Shown here piece after piece: positions 23,120 through 40,732 of a DNA stretch of 64,000 bases. The position numbers and the translations under genes were made by a program. This stretch comes from Paralvinella palmiformis (Eukaryota; Annelida; Polychaeta; Terebellida; Alvinellidae): assembly GCA_025642065.1 (NCBI GenBank), contig JAODUP010000552.1, forward strand, positions 124,001-188,000, in the 5' to 3' direction. Position 1 is the first letter of the stretch. The number at the start of each line of letters is the position of its first letter. Below the pieces are notes generated by a model. It had not been told where the DNA came from. It made no database searches and saw nothing but the letters and a program-made list of their open reading frames with translations.

Positions 23120-23278
23120 AAGTTAAATTGCGCTGCCGTCTCGACTGAATTGATTAAAAGTGTGGGACGTCTGAGGACGTAATTTAATACACTATGGCAG
23201 TGACCACCCTCGGGTATTTCGGCTCCATCTTTCCGTACCGCTGCCCCTGTAGGTGGTAGGGGCTCCTGGGAGGTATGA
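23120..23278 (+). repeat. Partial copy of SINE family B
   Basis: GCGCTGCCGTCTC, then GGGTATTTCGGCTCCATC and TTTCCGTACCGCT, match the body of the SINE at 24459-24798 (there on the minus strand). The copy lacks a tRNA head and stops just before the GGACATTTAGCC element at 23287. Confidence 0.7.
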
Positions 23279-23286
23279 ACAACGAT

Positions 23287-23574
23287 ATCCGGACATTTAG
23301 CCAACAGATACTTAGCCAACGGACATTTAGCCAATATTAGCCGGGGGGACATTTAGCCAACATTCAAAATTTTCATCTTACATCTGCATGTATATTGTTA
23401 TATTTTTGCTCTGTCAATATTATGTGTTGTTTATGGATGTTGCAAATATAGGCCTATCTTTAGATAAGATGTTAGCAACATAATAATTATTGCTGCTTTT
23501 TGTACAATTTGTATATTTATATTAATGTATACTGTTTTCTCTGGTATTATAAATAAATATAAATAATGATATGT
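23287..23574. mobile_element. Truncated copy of the GGACATTTAGCC element
   Basis: ATCCGGACATTTAGCCAAC at the left end is followed by sequence that is the reverse complement of about 21350-21647. It includes GGATGTTGCAAATATAGGCC and the TTAGATAAGATGTTAGCAAC block. Only one terminus is present. It abuts a SINE fragment. Confidence 0.8.
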
Positions 23575-24355
23575 CAGGGTTGGGAGTTTTTGTACACAGA
23601 CGTTTATTAACACTGTTAACTACATAACTATATCTGGCATGTGGGTAATTACTACTTGTATATACGGCAGATAATCTACTAGTCTCAGAATAATCCTCTA
23701 TCTAATGTTGACACATACATGTATTGTAATGTTGTTAAGATGTGACTGCATAACCCAGGTGATATATCATAGTTTTAAAATGTGACTTCATTTTACCTCA
23801 GTATAGAAAGCCAGTCTGAATTTAATTTGAAGCAGTGTTACACTTTCTCATGATCATAGTGTTATATCACATTGATACATACCTACATGTTGGCTTAAAT
23901 TATTGAACTAATACTGTGATTATTATTTGATATCCAGCCTTTAGTACTGTATAAAGGTGGAAGACTAGAGAATTCCACTTGGGAACATTTTTTACATGTT
24001 GCCGTTGGAAATAAGAAATGTGCAAAGTGCAAAAAGTGTGATCATCAGCAAGCTAATAATAGTCCACTACACAAAATGTTTATTGGATCCAGTTTCATCA
24101 GCATCAAGTGAGCTAATATTTTCAAACTTTGTAAATATTCACACTAAAGTGCACAATCTTCTATGCAACAATAAAGCTTTTAAGATGGTATTCTGCTATA
24201 GGATTGTCAGAGGCAGTGCCGAATTAGACTATTTAACTGTTCAGATAGACAATATTCACTTTGTGTGCAAAAGAACAATAAATGTAATTATTTTGTTATA
24301 TTCCTACTATTCATGTAAGACGTTTGTTGCTTTATATTTTTGGACATGTTATAGG

Positions 24356-24925
24356 AATGATATTTCTTAACCGAGCTGCTTATTTCGTGTGTGTGTGTGT
24401 GTCGGGATCGAAACTAAAGAACAAATCAGGTAAACCTAACCTCTACCCTGAGGCATATGGTTTTGGTTTGGTTTTGTTGTTCGGGGAGAATCCCCAGGCT
24501 GTCGCTTAATCAGCACAGCCTCTATGTTGGAGTGGTTGAGAAACTTTCTCCCACACCACTCATAGGGGAGCAGTACGGAAAGATGGAGCCGAAATACCCT
24601 CAGGGTTATTTTAACGTCCCCCTTTATTTTAAATAATTCAGTGGAGACGGCAGCGCCATTTAACGTGGTCAGCCACCCACGATGTAGTGAGTCGAGAAAT
24701 TAATCCCTGGAAAAGTTTCGACCTCTTACGCGGTTCGAACCTGTGACCGTTGGCACCAAGTGCCGGGTGCTTAACCGCTAGGCCACCGAAGCTCCCTGTG
24801 AGGCATATTTTAGCAATGATATGTTTTAACAGAGCTGCCTATTTCGTGTGTGTGCGTGTGTGTGTGTGTGTCGGGATCAAAACTAAAGAACAAATCAGGT
24901 AACCTATTCTCTACCCTTAGGCCAT
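24356..24925. repeat. Imperfect tandem duplication interrupted by a SINE
   Basis: The segment 24356-24458 (GAGCTGCTTATTTCGTGTGTG...CTCTACCCTGAGGCATAT) recurs at about 24810-24925 with small differences, including a longer TG run in the second copy. The SINE (24459-24798) sits exactly at the junction of the two units, so the duplication is older than the insertion. Confidence 0.75.
24459..24798 (-). mobile_element. tRNA-derived SINE (family B) with 10-bp target duplication
   Basis: On the minus strand the element begins GGGAGCTTCGGTGGCCTAG and CGGTTAAGCACC (A-box), continues with ACAGGTTCGAACCGCG (B-box) and a 250-bp body, and ends in an A/C-rich tail (GAACAACAAAACCAAACC). TGAGGCATAT stands at both sides (24449-24458 and 24799-24808). 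All the marks of LINE-mediated insertion are present. A headless relative lies at 23120-23278. Confidence 0.85.
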
Positions 24926-24933
24926 GCGTGGAC

Positions 24934-24967
<34 letters not shown>

Positions 24968-25099
24968 TTAACTTTATCATTTTGTATATGTGCTGATCTC
25001 CGTTTCGAGTTCACGGAGCCGTAAATTTTAGATTCGGACTTCGGGCTATCCTCTCCGACTCGTGCAAAACCTTGCAACGAAACTCGGCCCAACCCCAGC

Positions 25100-25640
25100 A
25101 CAGCTATAGAACTTTAGCCAATGGTAATTCCAAATGGCTGAGACTTTGTTCCTTCCAGGCTTACGATTGGTCACTGATGCTGGAATTTGGATACGCCTTC
25201 CCATCAGACCTCTCACATCATTCTGGATTGGATTCGCGTAGGATCAAAGTATCAACATACTTAAATAACAACTTTTACTGTGATGGGTGATAAAGTTTGT
25301 ATTACTATAACCACGCCTCTTTCTGCTGTCATTAACGGTGTATTTGACTTTTATCTAGGACCAATTACGCTCTGCCAGAGAACATGTAAAAGCATGAAGA
25401 GAGAACGTATAGCCTATACTATAGACAATACTTTCTTTCTCCATGCTTTTCCTTCAAGTAGCTATAGTGGAAATACTAAGATGTGAACCATTTTTATGAG
25501 GACAAAATTCGTTCGATGGGCGAACCTTCCTTGAGGACGGATTGACAACGAGTCCGAAACTGGCTGGTTTACTGCGTAGCGCCATCTTGTGGGATTTTAA
25601 ACACATGTGGTCTCTGGTCTGTAGTAGTGTTTGAAGTAAG
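25100..25640 (+). promoter_or_regulatory. Promoter-like region, possible distal vasa promoter
   Basis: Two CCAAT boxes in opposite orientation (GCCAATGG near 25118, ATTGGTC near 25165) lie in a locally GC-richer stretch. Further on come CGCCATCTTGTGG (25580-25592, CTCF/YY1-like) and a consensus donor TTGAA|GTAAGTAA at 25635/25636. This could be an untranslated first exon spliced to the acceptor that immediately precedes the vasa ATG (32788), about 7 kb downstream. Transcript data are lacking, so this is conjecture. Confidence 0.25.
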
Positions 25641-26429
25641 TAATAATGGTTACGTGTTCAAACATAATGACATTTTATATGGTGTATTTTAATATTGTAG
25701 AAGCCGGTAACATTATATAGGCATCGTTCACCTTTGGCAGGCATATAACTAAACGTTGATAATAAATACGCGCGCAATTATTTTGCCTTTCATAGTGACA
25801 GTCATGATTGATAGTCTAGAGACTAGATCTACACTCGTTTAGTTGTTTGTCACTTTGTCATTCTAATATTTTATAGTCTAGTCTAGATCTGCCATTTCAT
25901 TTGAGTCATTGTGTTCACCGTCGCCTCAGTTCATATGTGACTGTTTATATGGCCATGTCTGAATAAAATAGCGATAGTAGTCTAGAATCTCGATCTACTC
26001 TATAATAATTTGAGTCTATATCACTTAACAGTGTGACAGTTCTAGGTGTCCTACTTTATTTTATAGAGAGGTCTACCGTCTGGAAATCTAGATCTAATAA
26101 CGTGGCTCATGACCGTGATGACGACGTGATTCATGTCCATTAGGCATTACATATAATCAATTTTAGTTTATATATCTAAATAATCTATCATTATCTAGCT
26201 TTTTATGGCAGTATCAATTTGGTTCTCGACGAGAATTAGCCTTTACTACCGGCTTTAGCCAAGTTTAGGTGGCTCTGAGTCTAATTAAGAAGAGCCGTTT
26301 GTTGGTGATGTAATCCGTTTGACTTTGAATGTTAACTAGATCTAGCTTGTTTACTATCATACTATCTATCCCTGTGGCTTCTGTCTAAAGACTAAGTAGT
26401 GGTATGATACAGTAACAGTGTATGGATGC

Positions 26430-26487
26430 AGGACAGTTGCTCACCAAGCAGATGAAAACGTGGACACTTGCTCACCAGTGAACTTTA
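26430..26487 (+). repeat. Solo fragment of the GGACAGTTGCTCACC element
   Basis: It contains GGACAGTTGCTCACC, then CAGATGAAAACGTGGACACT and TGCTCACCAGTGAA, matching one end of the element at 29058-29344. Confidence 0.75.
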
Positions 26488-28639
26488 CACAATTAAGCAA
26501 TTAATATCCTAGATTCATAGCACCACGTACAGTTTCAGATTTTGATCTCACTATCAGCGAAATCACCGTCGCCATGCATTTTATGTTGTTCAACATATGT
26601 TATTAAAATGCATTTATTTTTGGCTGTTACACATCCGAGCATCGGAATCGTATTTGCTTATGATAAAGGTCCATGCCGTGTATACCAAGTTTGGTTGTTT
26701 CCAATGCTCTGATATTAGAGACTATTAATAGGCATTATAATTATAATCAGATTAAAAGAAAGTCTGACATTTATAAGAAAAGCAGTATTTCTTGGTTCCC
26801 ACAGCCAAGGAAATATTTTCTACATGTACACTATATGTTTTTTGTTGGTTTTAAATTAATTTTTTCCAGGAGATTTTGTAAAATTCAAGGACATTTCCAG
26901 GACCTGGAAAATGAATTTGTTATTTTCTAGGACACATGGGAACCATGATTATTTTTAAAGGCACTTCTGTAATGACTTTTTACCATTCGGTGCATGTTGT
27001 TTATATTTTTAATAACTTGTGGGCTGCATGGTTTGTTTTCTGTGTTATGATTTTATTACAAGTTATAAAGGGGTTCGAGGCTTGTGGAAAGATCGACCTA
27101 CTCTGCTGCATGCCTTGCTTTCTAGAGTTAATATTTTGCAAGGGCTAATTTTGTTTTATCACTATCTTCATTATCTGTGGTAGAGAGTATTATAACTTTT
27201 ATCATTAATATTTTTTTAAGATCAGTCATCCAATGACAGTTCATAATGTAGGTATCACTTTAAATCATTAACTAATTTGCAAATAGCATCTGAAAAAATC
27301 CATTTTTTGGGTTTAACCACATTTCAGCTGTTATGTAAACATAATACTGTATTTTAACGATACAATTTTAAATGGCATTACTCAGTTGGAAATCCCACTG
27401 GAAAATACTGAATGGGACTTCCATGTAGAAAGAACCAAATGGTATTACCCATCAAGTGAAAAGTCCTTGTTTCACATAATTTGCACTTGATTACATAAAG
27501 TTACAATTAAAACCATTCCAAAAGAAGTGCTTTCCAGTTAATACTTCTATAAATAGGTCAAGTTAATAACTAGTCACTTCTTAAGTATTGCTTATATATT
27601 TGTGTGTGTGAGAGACTTGAGTTGGAGGATGTCATAATATATGGTCAAACATCATGAATAGTAAAAACAGGAGCTTGCAAGTCCAGCTGACACTAAAAGT
27701 AATCAGTGGATTTGTTAGGTAAGATATGCCAAAGAGACCCCACTTTATACCATTGTAGGCTCTAGAGGCCTACCAATATCTGACCCTGTTATTTTGTTGA
27801 CCCCCTCCTACTTTATTTCTTAACAAAACACTGATAATGGTAATGGAATATGCTTTATCCATGATATTTACTAGTTAGTTTTATTTTATTTTCGAGTGGA
27901 TCGTTTCATTCCCAAAGGTGCAAGTATGATCTGGCAGCTTCCTCTTCATGAAATATTGAACTGTCTCACATCACTTTTGACCGTTTCCCAAAACATTCAT
28001 TAGTCTTCATATTAAAATCAGGCATAATATTAATAACCACAGGAATCGCATCTTTATCCGGTATTGAATAAAGCGTCCTTGCTGGTAGTAGCTATTGAAA
28101 GCCACGGTATAATAGTGATGGACACCAGTTGACACAGCCACCGATAGATTTATGAGTTGTTTGTTAAATCTTGGAAGTCCAACATAATTAATTGTGTCAT
28201 AGAGATGACGGAATTGGTCTAGATTGCTTACATGTGTAACAATTAAATAATGTCTGTTGCTTTCACTAGGCTTGGATTGTTACAATTATTCTTTAAAAAG
28301 ACAGTTGTACCATCTCATAATTTGTTAACTAGTAGTTTGTAATCAAAACAATTATTAAATGTAGTGAAACTGTAAATGCTGCTTCTTGACTACAAACATT
28401 TTGTCAATTTAGAAATTATTTTGTGTTCATGGACTGAGTTTCCCCTCAATTATGACCCATCAGATATCAGTTAGATGGGGTAAACAAACCACTATTAGTC
28501 ATTTATTATATAAAATAATGTTGCCAGTCACAAACCATAATATTATAATTAACTCATCCAGCATTCAGTAACAAGTATAACAATTACTATGAAGCATAGA
28601 TTAAAATAAAACAGTTTTTGTTTCAGTATGACCCAGGCA

Positions 28640-28806
28640 CTGAGAATAAACAAACCACTTGCGTTGTTGGCCAGAGATCTATAGCACCTGGGTTCAAACC
28701 CATGAAGGGCTATGTCAGAACAGTGTTTCTTCTTTCACTACGCCTCTACCTTTGGAGGTCGCTATGACCATTTAGCCTACTGTGTGCACAAAAGTGGCTG
28801 TAAAAT
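28640..28806 (+). repeat. tRNA-derived SINE (family A), copy 2
   Basis: TGGGTTCAAACCCATG (B-box) is followed by CTTTGGAGGTCGCTATG, CATTTAGCCTACTG and TGTGCACAAAAGTGGCTGTA. This is the same body as at 7746-7920 and 43648-43829. The A-box part is poorly preserved. Confidence 0.7.
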
Positions 28807-29057
28807 TAGTTTTTTGAGAGTATGCACCTTTATGTGTCCATGAGTATTTCAAGAAATCTCAGAAATTAACAGCGGTTTAAATTTCCCTATTGTTGTGTTT
28901 GTGTTTTGAAGAAAGATGTTAGAGTAACAGTTTGTAATAAATTGATCATGAAGAATCAGCATCCATACCTTCCTCCACCAACGCAGAGGCAAAGAAGTTT
29001 TACATGCCACCACAAGTGAGCTGCTGCCTACTTTTTGTAAGGAGTTGTCTACTCGGA

Positions 29058-29344
29058 GTACAGACAGTTGCTCACTCTGACACTTGCTCACCAAGCAGAT
29101 GAAAAAGTGGACACTTGCTCACCAGTGAAATTTTAGTGAGAAAAAATGGTTTCTAATTCAGAAATATATTTCTTGGTATCCTATTAGCTGTATAATTACT
29201 AGGATGAATATTGCCAACTATTAGGGAATTAAAGTTCAGAGATTATTTTATTTTAGTTGATTAATATATTTATGTGCACTGGTGAGCAAGTGTCCACTTT
29301 TTCATTTGCTTGGTGACCAAATGTCCGGTGAGCAACTGTCCTAC
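29058..29344. mobile_element. Small MITE-like element with GGACAGTTGCTCAC inverted ends
   Basis: The left end has ACAGTTGCTCAC, GACACTTGCTCACCAAGCAG and GTGGACACTTGCTCACCAGTG. The right end is the inverted series (CACTGGTGAGCAAGTGTCCA, then GGTGACCAAATGTCC and GGTGAGCAACTGTCC). The ends are made of two to three head-to-tail copies of a roughly 15-bp unit, as in the GGACATTTAGCC element. No coding capacity in about 287 bp. Confidence 0.75.
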
Positions 29345-31561
29345 ACCCGTCTTCTCTATTCTCAACTGAAAAGTCAGAGATAGATATTTCTTTGTGTTCC
29401 TCATATCTCAGATAGCCTAAAGGTCCGGTTCAAATAAATTCCTTTCCCAGTCCTATGCATTTAATCCAGCAAAGTGGCAAACAACTGGAGGGGCAATTGA
29501 CCGGATCCCCAATCAGGCGTATCTAACTAACCACCATTTCTTGATTATAGTACATACTATCCAGGTCTCTGGGTGTGTGTCATGTAGATCCGTTAGATCC
29601 TCCCTCTTTATGAAATGCCAATAAGGTGATGACTCTTAAAGGTGAATCTTAAATAAATAATATTTGTCACGGAACAGCAAGCAGTGAAGATGAAATATTG
29701 TTTATTTTATGTTTCTCGCTTCCTGCTGGCACCAGATCACTGGCATAGGCCATTGGACCTACAATCCAGCGGAAACAAGCGCCTTATCTCAATTCTGTCG
29801 GGATGCAACTTAAATTTACAATAAAATGTAATGTTTTTAGTTTCTGTTTACCTCCACTAACATACAAACACTCCACACCAAACAAAACCACCCTGAAGTG
29901 ACAAAGGACCTAATTGGTGAACATTCTACAAGGAAAACATTAAAGTGCCAGTGACTTGGTGACTGCATCCTTTGTTATGGATGCTACTTTGGCAAGCCAG
30001 TATTCAACATATCAACTTAAAACTATAACTCCTGTATGATGTGTGGGTGAGTTAAAAATGCTGGAGTTATTAAATTTATGTCCTAATTATAATGTGTTGC
30101 ACAGGCACATATACTTTGAATTCATATTGATAAATTAATCCTTAATCAACAGGATCATTCTTGGTTGTAATTTTATTAGCATGGCTTTAATTTACTATAG
30201 GTTTGTTGTGGTTAACTACTGGAGTACAGCCCCCCCCCCCACCTGGCTGTCCCCTTGGTATTGACTTATTATGATATCATTGTTACTTGTGATGTCTATC
30301 ATAAATGTGTTTGTTCTGCTACAGTATGTTGGTTTAATTATTAATATGCTATATAATAACATCACCTTTATTAGACTAAATCATTTGTCTTATCTTCCCT
30401 ATCCAGTTTTAAGGATGTTTGTAAAGCATTGGTTGTAAAATGTTCTAATTACAGTTATAACAATAGGCTAATTTCTGGCCAGCTAATGTTATTATACTGC
30501 ATCCTTTCATGTGATGGCACACATGACAGTAAACTGAACCCATGTGGTTATTAAACAGTTAATTCCAATTAGAGGACCAAGCTAAAAGGTTTGTTGTCAG
30601 AATTTGACTGGTTTAATGTTTACAGAAGTCAGTCTGGTATAGTAGGCATTAATTTGTTATCAGGGTGAAATATCTTTGTTAAATTACACAACAAATCTTG
30701 GGGGTGTATATCAGCATTGCCACTGGTCAACTAAATAATTGAGCTTTGTTGGCTAGTGGCTAGTGGTTGTTCAGTATTGTCCAATTGAGCTCCAGAGTGA
30801 ACAGATCAGAGGTTCTCCTGTGAATTATTTAAGTACAACCGTAAAATTATCAAAGGGAGTTGGCCAGTGAATGGCAAATGAGAAACAAGTGACTGTGGTA
30901 AAAATCAATCATTAGTTTTCAAGGATCATATCTACTAGAAATTACAATAATAGAGAAATTAAGGTTTGTTTATTTGAAGGTAATTTTATTGTTTATTGAC
31001 TTGATTCCATGAGAATACAATCAAGTGTGGTCATATTGGTTACAAGTGTTATACTCCTAAATGCTGATGACTGCAGCTGTAACTAAAGGGTGGAACTAAA
31101 TGACTCCATTTGACATATTTTAACCTTTCAGGTTTTTTGGAAGCTGTTATTAGATAATATGGAACCTTGTCCCAGTACTGTGTAGTGTATCATGTCCCTA
31201 CTGTTAGGCTTATGAGAAGGTAGGGACAATTTAAAATGGTTTTGGTACAATGTGATGGGCATGTAAAAGAAAACATGCCACACAGCTAGGTGTGATGTCA
31301 GTTGGCATGGTGTCATATTATTTTGATATATGATCCAGGTGCATCGGCCTTTTTGAAGAAAACATTCTCATTTGTGAAAATTGGTGATGGAAGACTGCAG
31401 TAACGTCGTGTAATCCGGTGATACATTTGAAGGGATTTGTCTTTGAAAGTTACTAGGATACCCATTGAATCATACTCTAATTAAATCCATAGTCACTGTA
31501 CAAGTCATATAATTCATACTAAGCAATTTGGGACCATTTCTATGCCCATATCTGTTAGTAT

Positions 31562-31690
31562 CCGGCTTACTCATGGTCATCCTGTTAAGGAGGACAGCGG
31601 TTCGAATCCCGTCTGTGGCACTATAGTAGGGGGGTTTTCATCCACCCAGGCAACTGCTGAGGTTTTCTCCACCAACTATTCCATCTATTG
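31562..31690 (+). repeat. Possible tRNA-like SINE fragment
   Basis: CAGCGGTTCGAATCCCG is a good B-box and is preceded by a C/A-box-like GGTCATCCTGTTAAGG. A non-tRNA tail follows (GGTTTTCATCCACCCAGG). I could not fold an acceptor stem. Confidence 0.4.
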
Positions 31691-32373
31691 TAAATTGTAG
31701 ATTTGTTTAGAATTAGTCATCTTGTTGAAATAGTAAATTAGACAACATTTGTGTCTCTCACAGCCAGGATTATTATTAATAAAAATATTGTCTGGTTGGA
31801 TGTAATGACTGGATCATTGATTTTCATTTACTGTCTTTCTGTTACAAACATTCTTTGTTATGAAGGTGTTCAAAAGCCATAGAGTAGCTGTAGTTTACCT
31901 CAGCTGAGGTATTGTTAGATAAGAGATGCACATGTCTCAACAGGAATTTTCTCCAGGAGAGTTAATACAATGTATTAAACGATCAGAAAGCTGTATAAAG
32001 AGCAATTGATAATTACTGAATATTAATAATTAAAAAAATTACCATCCATGAATAATAATAAATAGCTTGGCTTGTATTTACTTTCTTAATCTACTGAATA
32101 TAGAGGGTATTATTGATAGGTAGCTAATTGCACATCCATCACCTTTGACAGATACAATAATACTTATAAATTCGCTATCTGCATGGTAATGAATAGATCT
32201 ATAGATAGGGGAGACAACTAGTATACCATTGTTAAGCAATGCTCTGTGATGGAATAAATACACACTATGCTCGGAGATTCTGAAGCTGTTGAAGATGAGC
32301 CATAGACAGCTTATGATTGGACAGTCGCAATTCAATTATTTGCCTTGTGTCGGTGGTGAACATGGGTCATTCA

Positions 32374-32743
32374 CTGATTGAGGAAAATTGTACTCTGACT
32401 GGCAGCAGTCTGATTGAGGGAAATTGTACTCTGACTGGCAGCGGTCTGATTGAGGGAAATTGTACTCTGACTGGTAGCGGTCTGATTGAGGGAAATTGTA
32501 CTCTGACTGGCAGCAGTCTGATTGAGGGAAATTGTACTCTGACTGGCAGCGGTCTGATTGAGGGAAATTGTACTCTGACTGGCAGCAGTCTGATTGAGGG
32601 AAATTGTACTCTGACTGGCAGCAGTCTGATTGAGGGAAATTGTACTCTGACTGGCAGCAGTCTGATTGAGGGAAATTGTACTCTTACTGGCAGCGGTCTG
32701 ATTGAGGGAAATTGTACTCTGACTGGCAGCGGTCTGATTGAGG
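32374..32743 (+). repeat. 36-bp minisatellite just upstream of the vasa start codon
   Basis: Ten copies plus a partial one of a 36-bp unit (starts CTGATTGAGGGAAATTGT, ends GGCAGC(A/G)GT). Copies are almost identical except for the A/G alternation. One frame is open over the whole array and reads as SLIEGNCTLTGS repeats, again because 36 is a multiple of three. The array ends 46 bp before the vasa ATG, and a good acceptor (CACTTTCAG) lies between them. It is therefore in the promoter, the 5' UTR or the last part of a 5' intron. Confidence 0.95.
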
Positions 32744-32789
32744 CCGGATTTCTGGGATGTGACTACTGATTGTTGATTTCACTTTCAGA

Positions 32790-38752
<5,963 letters not shown>

Positions 38753-39200
38753 GACTAAATACTAGGATAGCATATTGTATAATTTCTCGGCCGTTATTAT
38801 CAGGACGTGTTTATCTTTCAGTATTTAGCTATGTGTTCAGTTATGTGTAGTTTGTGCTTGCCGTGTGTTTAATGTGATATTTTCCAGGTTAAGCAGGTTT
38901 GTTCTGACTGGACAGGCTGGCCCATGTTGCACAGAATCTTATGTATAACCCGAGTTAGCTCTGCTGATCTTTGTCTAAGGTTTATCAGTATATATAGTTC
39001 GTATAATGAAAAAAATAGTATACCAAGTCCATGTGCACCATTGTAAAATGTCCAGTATCACATGATCTAGTCATTTTACTCGTTACCCACCATACAGATA
39101 TGAAACAGAACTGTTTGGTGCCGTACTGTAATTAGTTTATGTTCGGCTAGTTTGTATTGTGCTTTAATGTTTCATTCTGATTGCTAACTAAAACAGATTG

Positions 39201-39206
39201 AATAAA
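39201..39206 (+). terminator. Polyadenylation signal of vasa
   Basis: AATAAA about 450 bp after the stop codon, followed within 20-40 bp by a U/GU-rich stretch (TTTATTTTGGTTCAGTGTTT). A second AATAAA lies at 39327-39332. The vasa 3' UTR is therefore about 38753-39225. Confidence 0.6.
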
Positions 39207-39229
39207 TACATAGACATTTATTTTGGTTC

Positions 39230-40732
39230 AGTGTTTTAGGATGTGATATCTGCCTCTTCTTGACCAAATCATCTTTTATACGCTATCCTTTGATTCAGCC
39301 TGCTGGTACATTTAATTTCTAAAGTAAATAAAACTATTTTTGTCAAGAAAAACAATTGAAGATTTTTTTTGATGCCAGCTCAGGATTTACTGTAACCTAG
39401 TTATGAAGCATTCATCCTTGACATTTACTGTAAAGAAATCCCATGCATTAAGTTAAAAGGGCATATTTGTATTGCACAAGCCCTAGTATTGCTTTAAAGT
39501 CATAACGTGCACTTTGACCATTTATATACCAACAAGGATGACATATTACTGGACCTGTGAGCATGCACACATTTAAAACTATCCTGATATTCTCCATAAA
39601 CGAGATCTATTATAAATCCAAGGATGAATAACAGCGAATTAGGAATGTACAGCTATCACAAGCATGTTCTTTAGCAGTAATTAATAAATACATACATTGT
39701 ACTAAAAATAGATTAACAACCAAAAATTGTACTAGTATAATGCTGGTGTTTTGTATGATGCATACCAATCACAACCAATGTTCTGCAGGGTACAAAACGT
39801 ACATAAATAAATAATACCGTGACATACATTGCATATAGTATAAAGTACAGAGCTGCCATGTCCCTCATCTCGCACAATTGCTTTACAGGTCAGAAGTTCA
39901 TGGTCTGAAGAGCCTCTCTATTTAGAAAATTACGTGTTTATTAAACAGGACTTCATAATGAACAGTCTGAAGTGGATCAGCTAAATAAGCTGTATAGGTC
40001 ACACAACTCTTAGAGGCTATTGACATTAGCTATTGACATTAGTATTGTGCAAATGCCACATTAATAAGAAGTAACAACCATCCGTCCTACGTCAACAGCA
40101 AAAAATACACACACTAATAACAATCACAGCAAAAATACGAGTAGCTCCAATACATTCTAAATTAGCCACATTATTAACAAAAATGTCCCACTTGCATATC
40201 TATCAAACACCGCAAGAGTATTTATCAGCTAATTTGACTTGCAAGAGCTAGTTTTTTGTTCTAGATGGATATTGACTACACAAAAACCAACCAACTCAAC
40301 ATGCCATGAACATTTAGACACTAAATCTAAACATAATCTCCCATTTGTATAAACATACAAGTGAAATATACAAGTTAATACTATGATATTCATACAGTAT
40401 GGCACACAATTCTGAGTTAACAGTAACATTTTATATTTATAGACACTGCTATGTCACACCAAGCAGTAATGAAAAATAGTTGAGTATATTATTTCTGAAA
40501 TACCCTCAATTATATATCTGCATATTTTTTTAGAAAATTATTTACTAACACAATATAACATAATATTCTAACGTGAAAAATATTATACATATAATAGACT
40601 ACAATGTCAAACGATTTCATATTTATCATAAATAATCTAATACAAAATATTTCACAAATATTCCCTAAAACAAAATTCTTTATGCATCATAACGGAGCAA
40701 ACTTTTAATGTCGTACTAGACTAATTTACTGT
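39230..40732 (-). other. Convergent region between vasa and DHCR7; mainly DHCR7 3' UTR
   Basis: The plus strand is rich in A and C here (T/G-rich on the minus strand), as expected for the 3' UTR of the minus-strand DHCR7 message. Possible minus-strand signals are ATTAAA at 40709-40704, very close to the stop, and AATAAA at 39942-39937. No coding sequence. Confidence 0.5.

Larger units (their letters stand above)
25641..32370. other. Intergenic or 5' intronic region upstream of vasa, no coding exon recognised
   Basis: About 6.7 kb of AT-rich DNA. It holds two copies of a GGACAGTTGCTCACC element (26430-26487, 29058-29344), SINE copy 2 (28640-28806), a C run at 30229-30240 and a tRNA-like B-box segment near 31610. 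No exon with recognisable protein content was found on either strand. Confidence 0.6.

Noticed and set aside
23996..24370. 124-codon open frame as a gene
   Set aside because: No recognisable domain, no splice context, AT-rich random composition, and it ends in a microsatellite-bearing duplication.
24459..24798. Genuine tRNA genes at the B-box sites (also 7746, 20425, 28690, 31605, 43648, 63375)
   Set aside because: None forms a paired acceptor stem with a proper anticodon arm. Several have shared non-tRNA bodies or target duplications, so they are SINE parts.
32317..32769. 150-codon open frame of SLIEGNCTLTGS repeats as a protein or as the vasa N-terminus
   Set aside because: It is the 36-bp minisatellite, ends at a TGA before the vasa acceptor and is not joined to the vasa frame.
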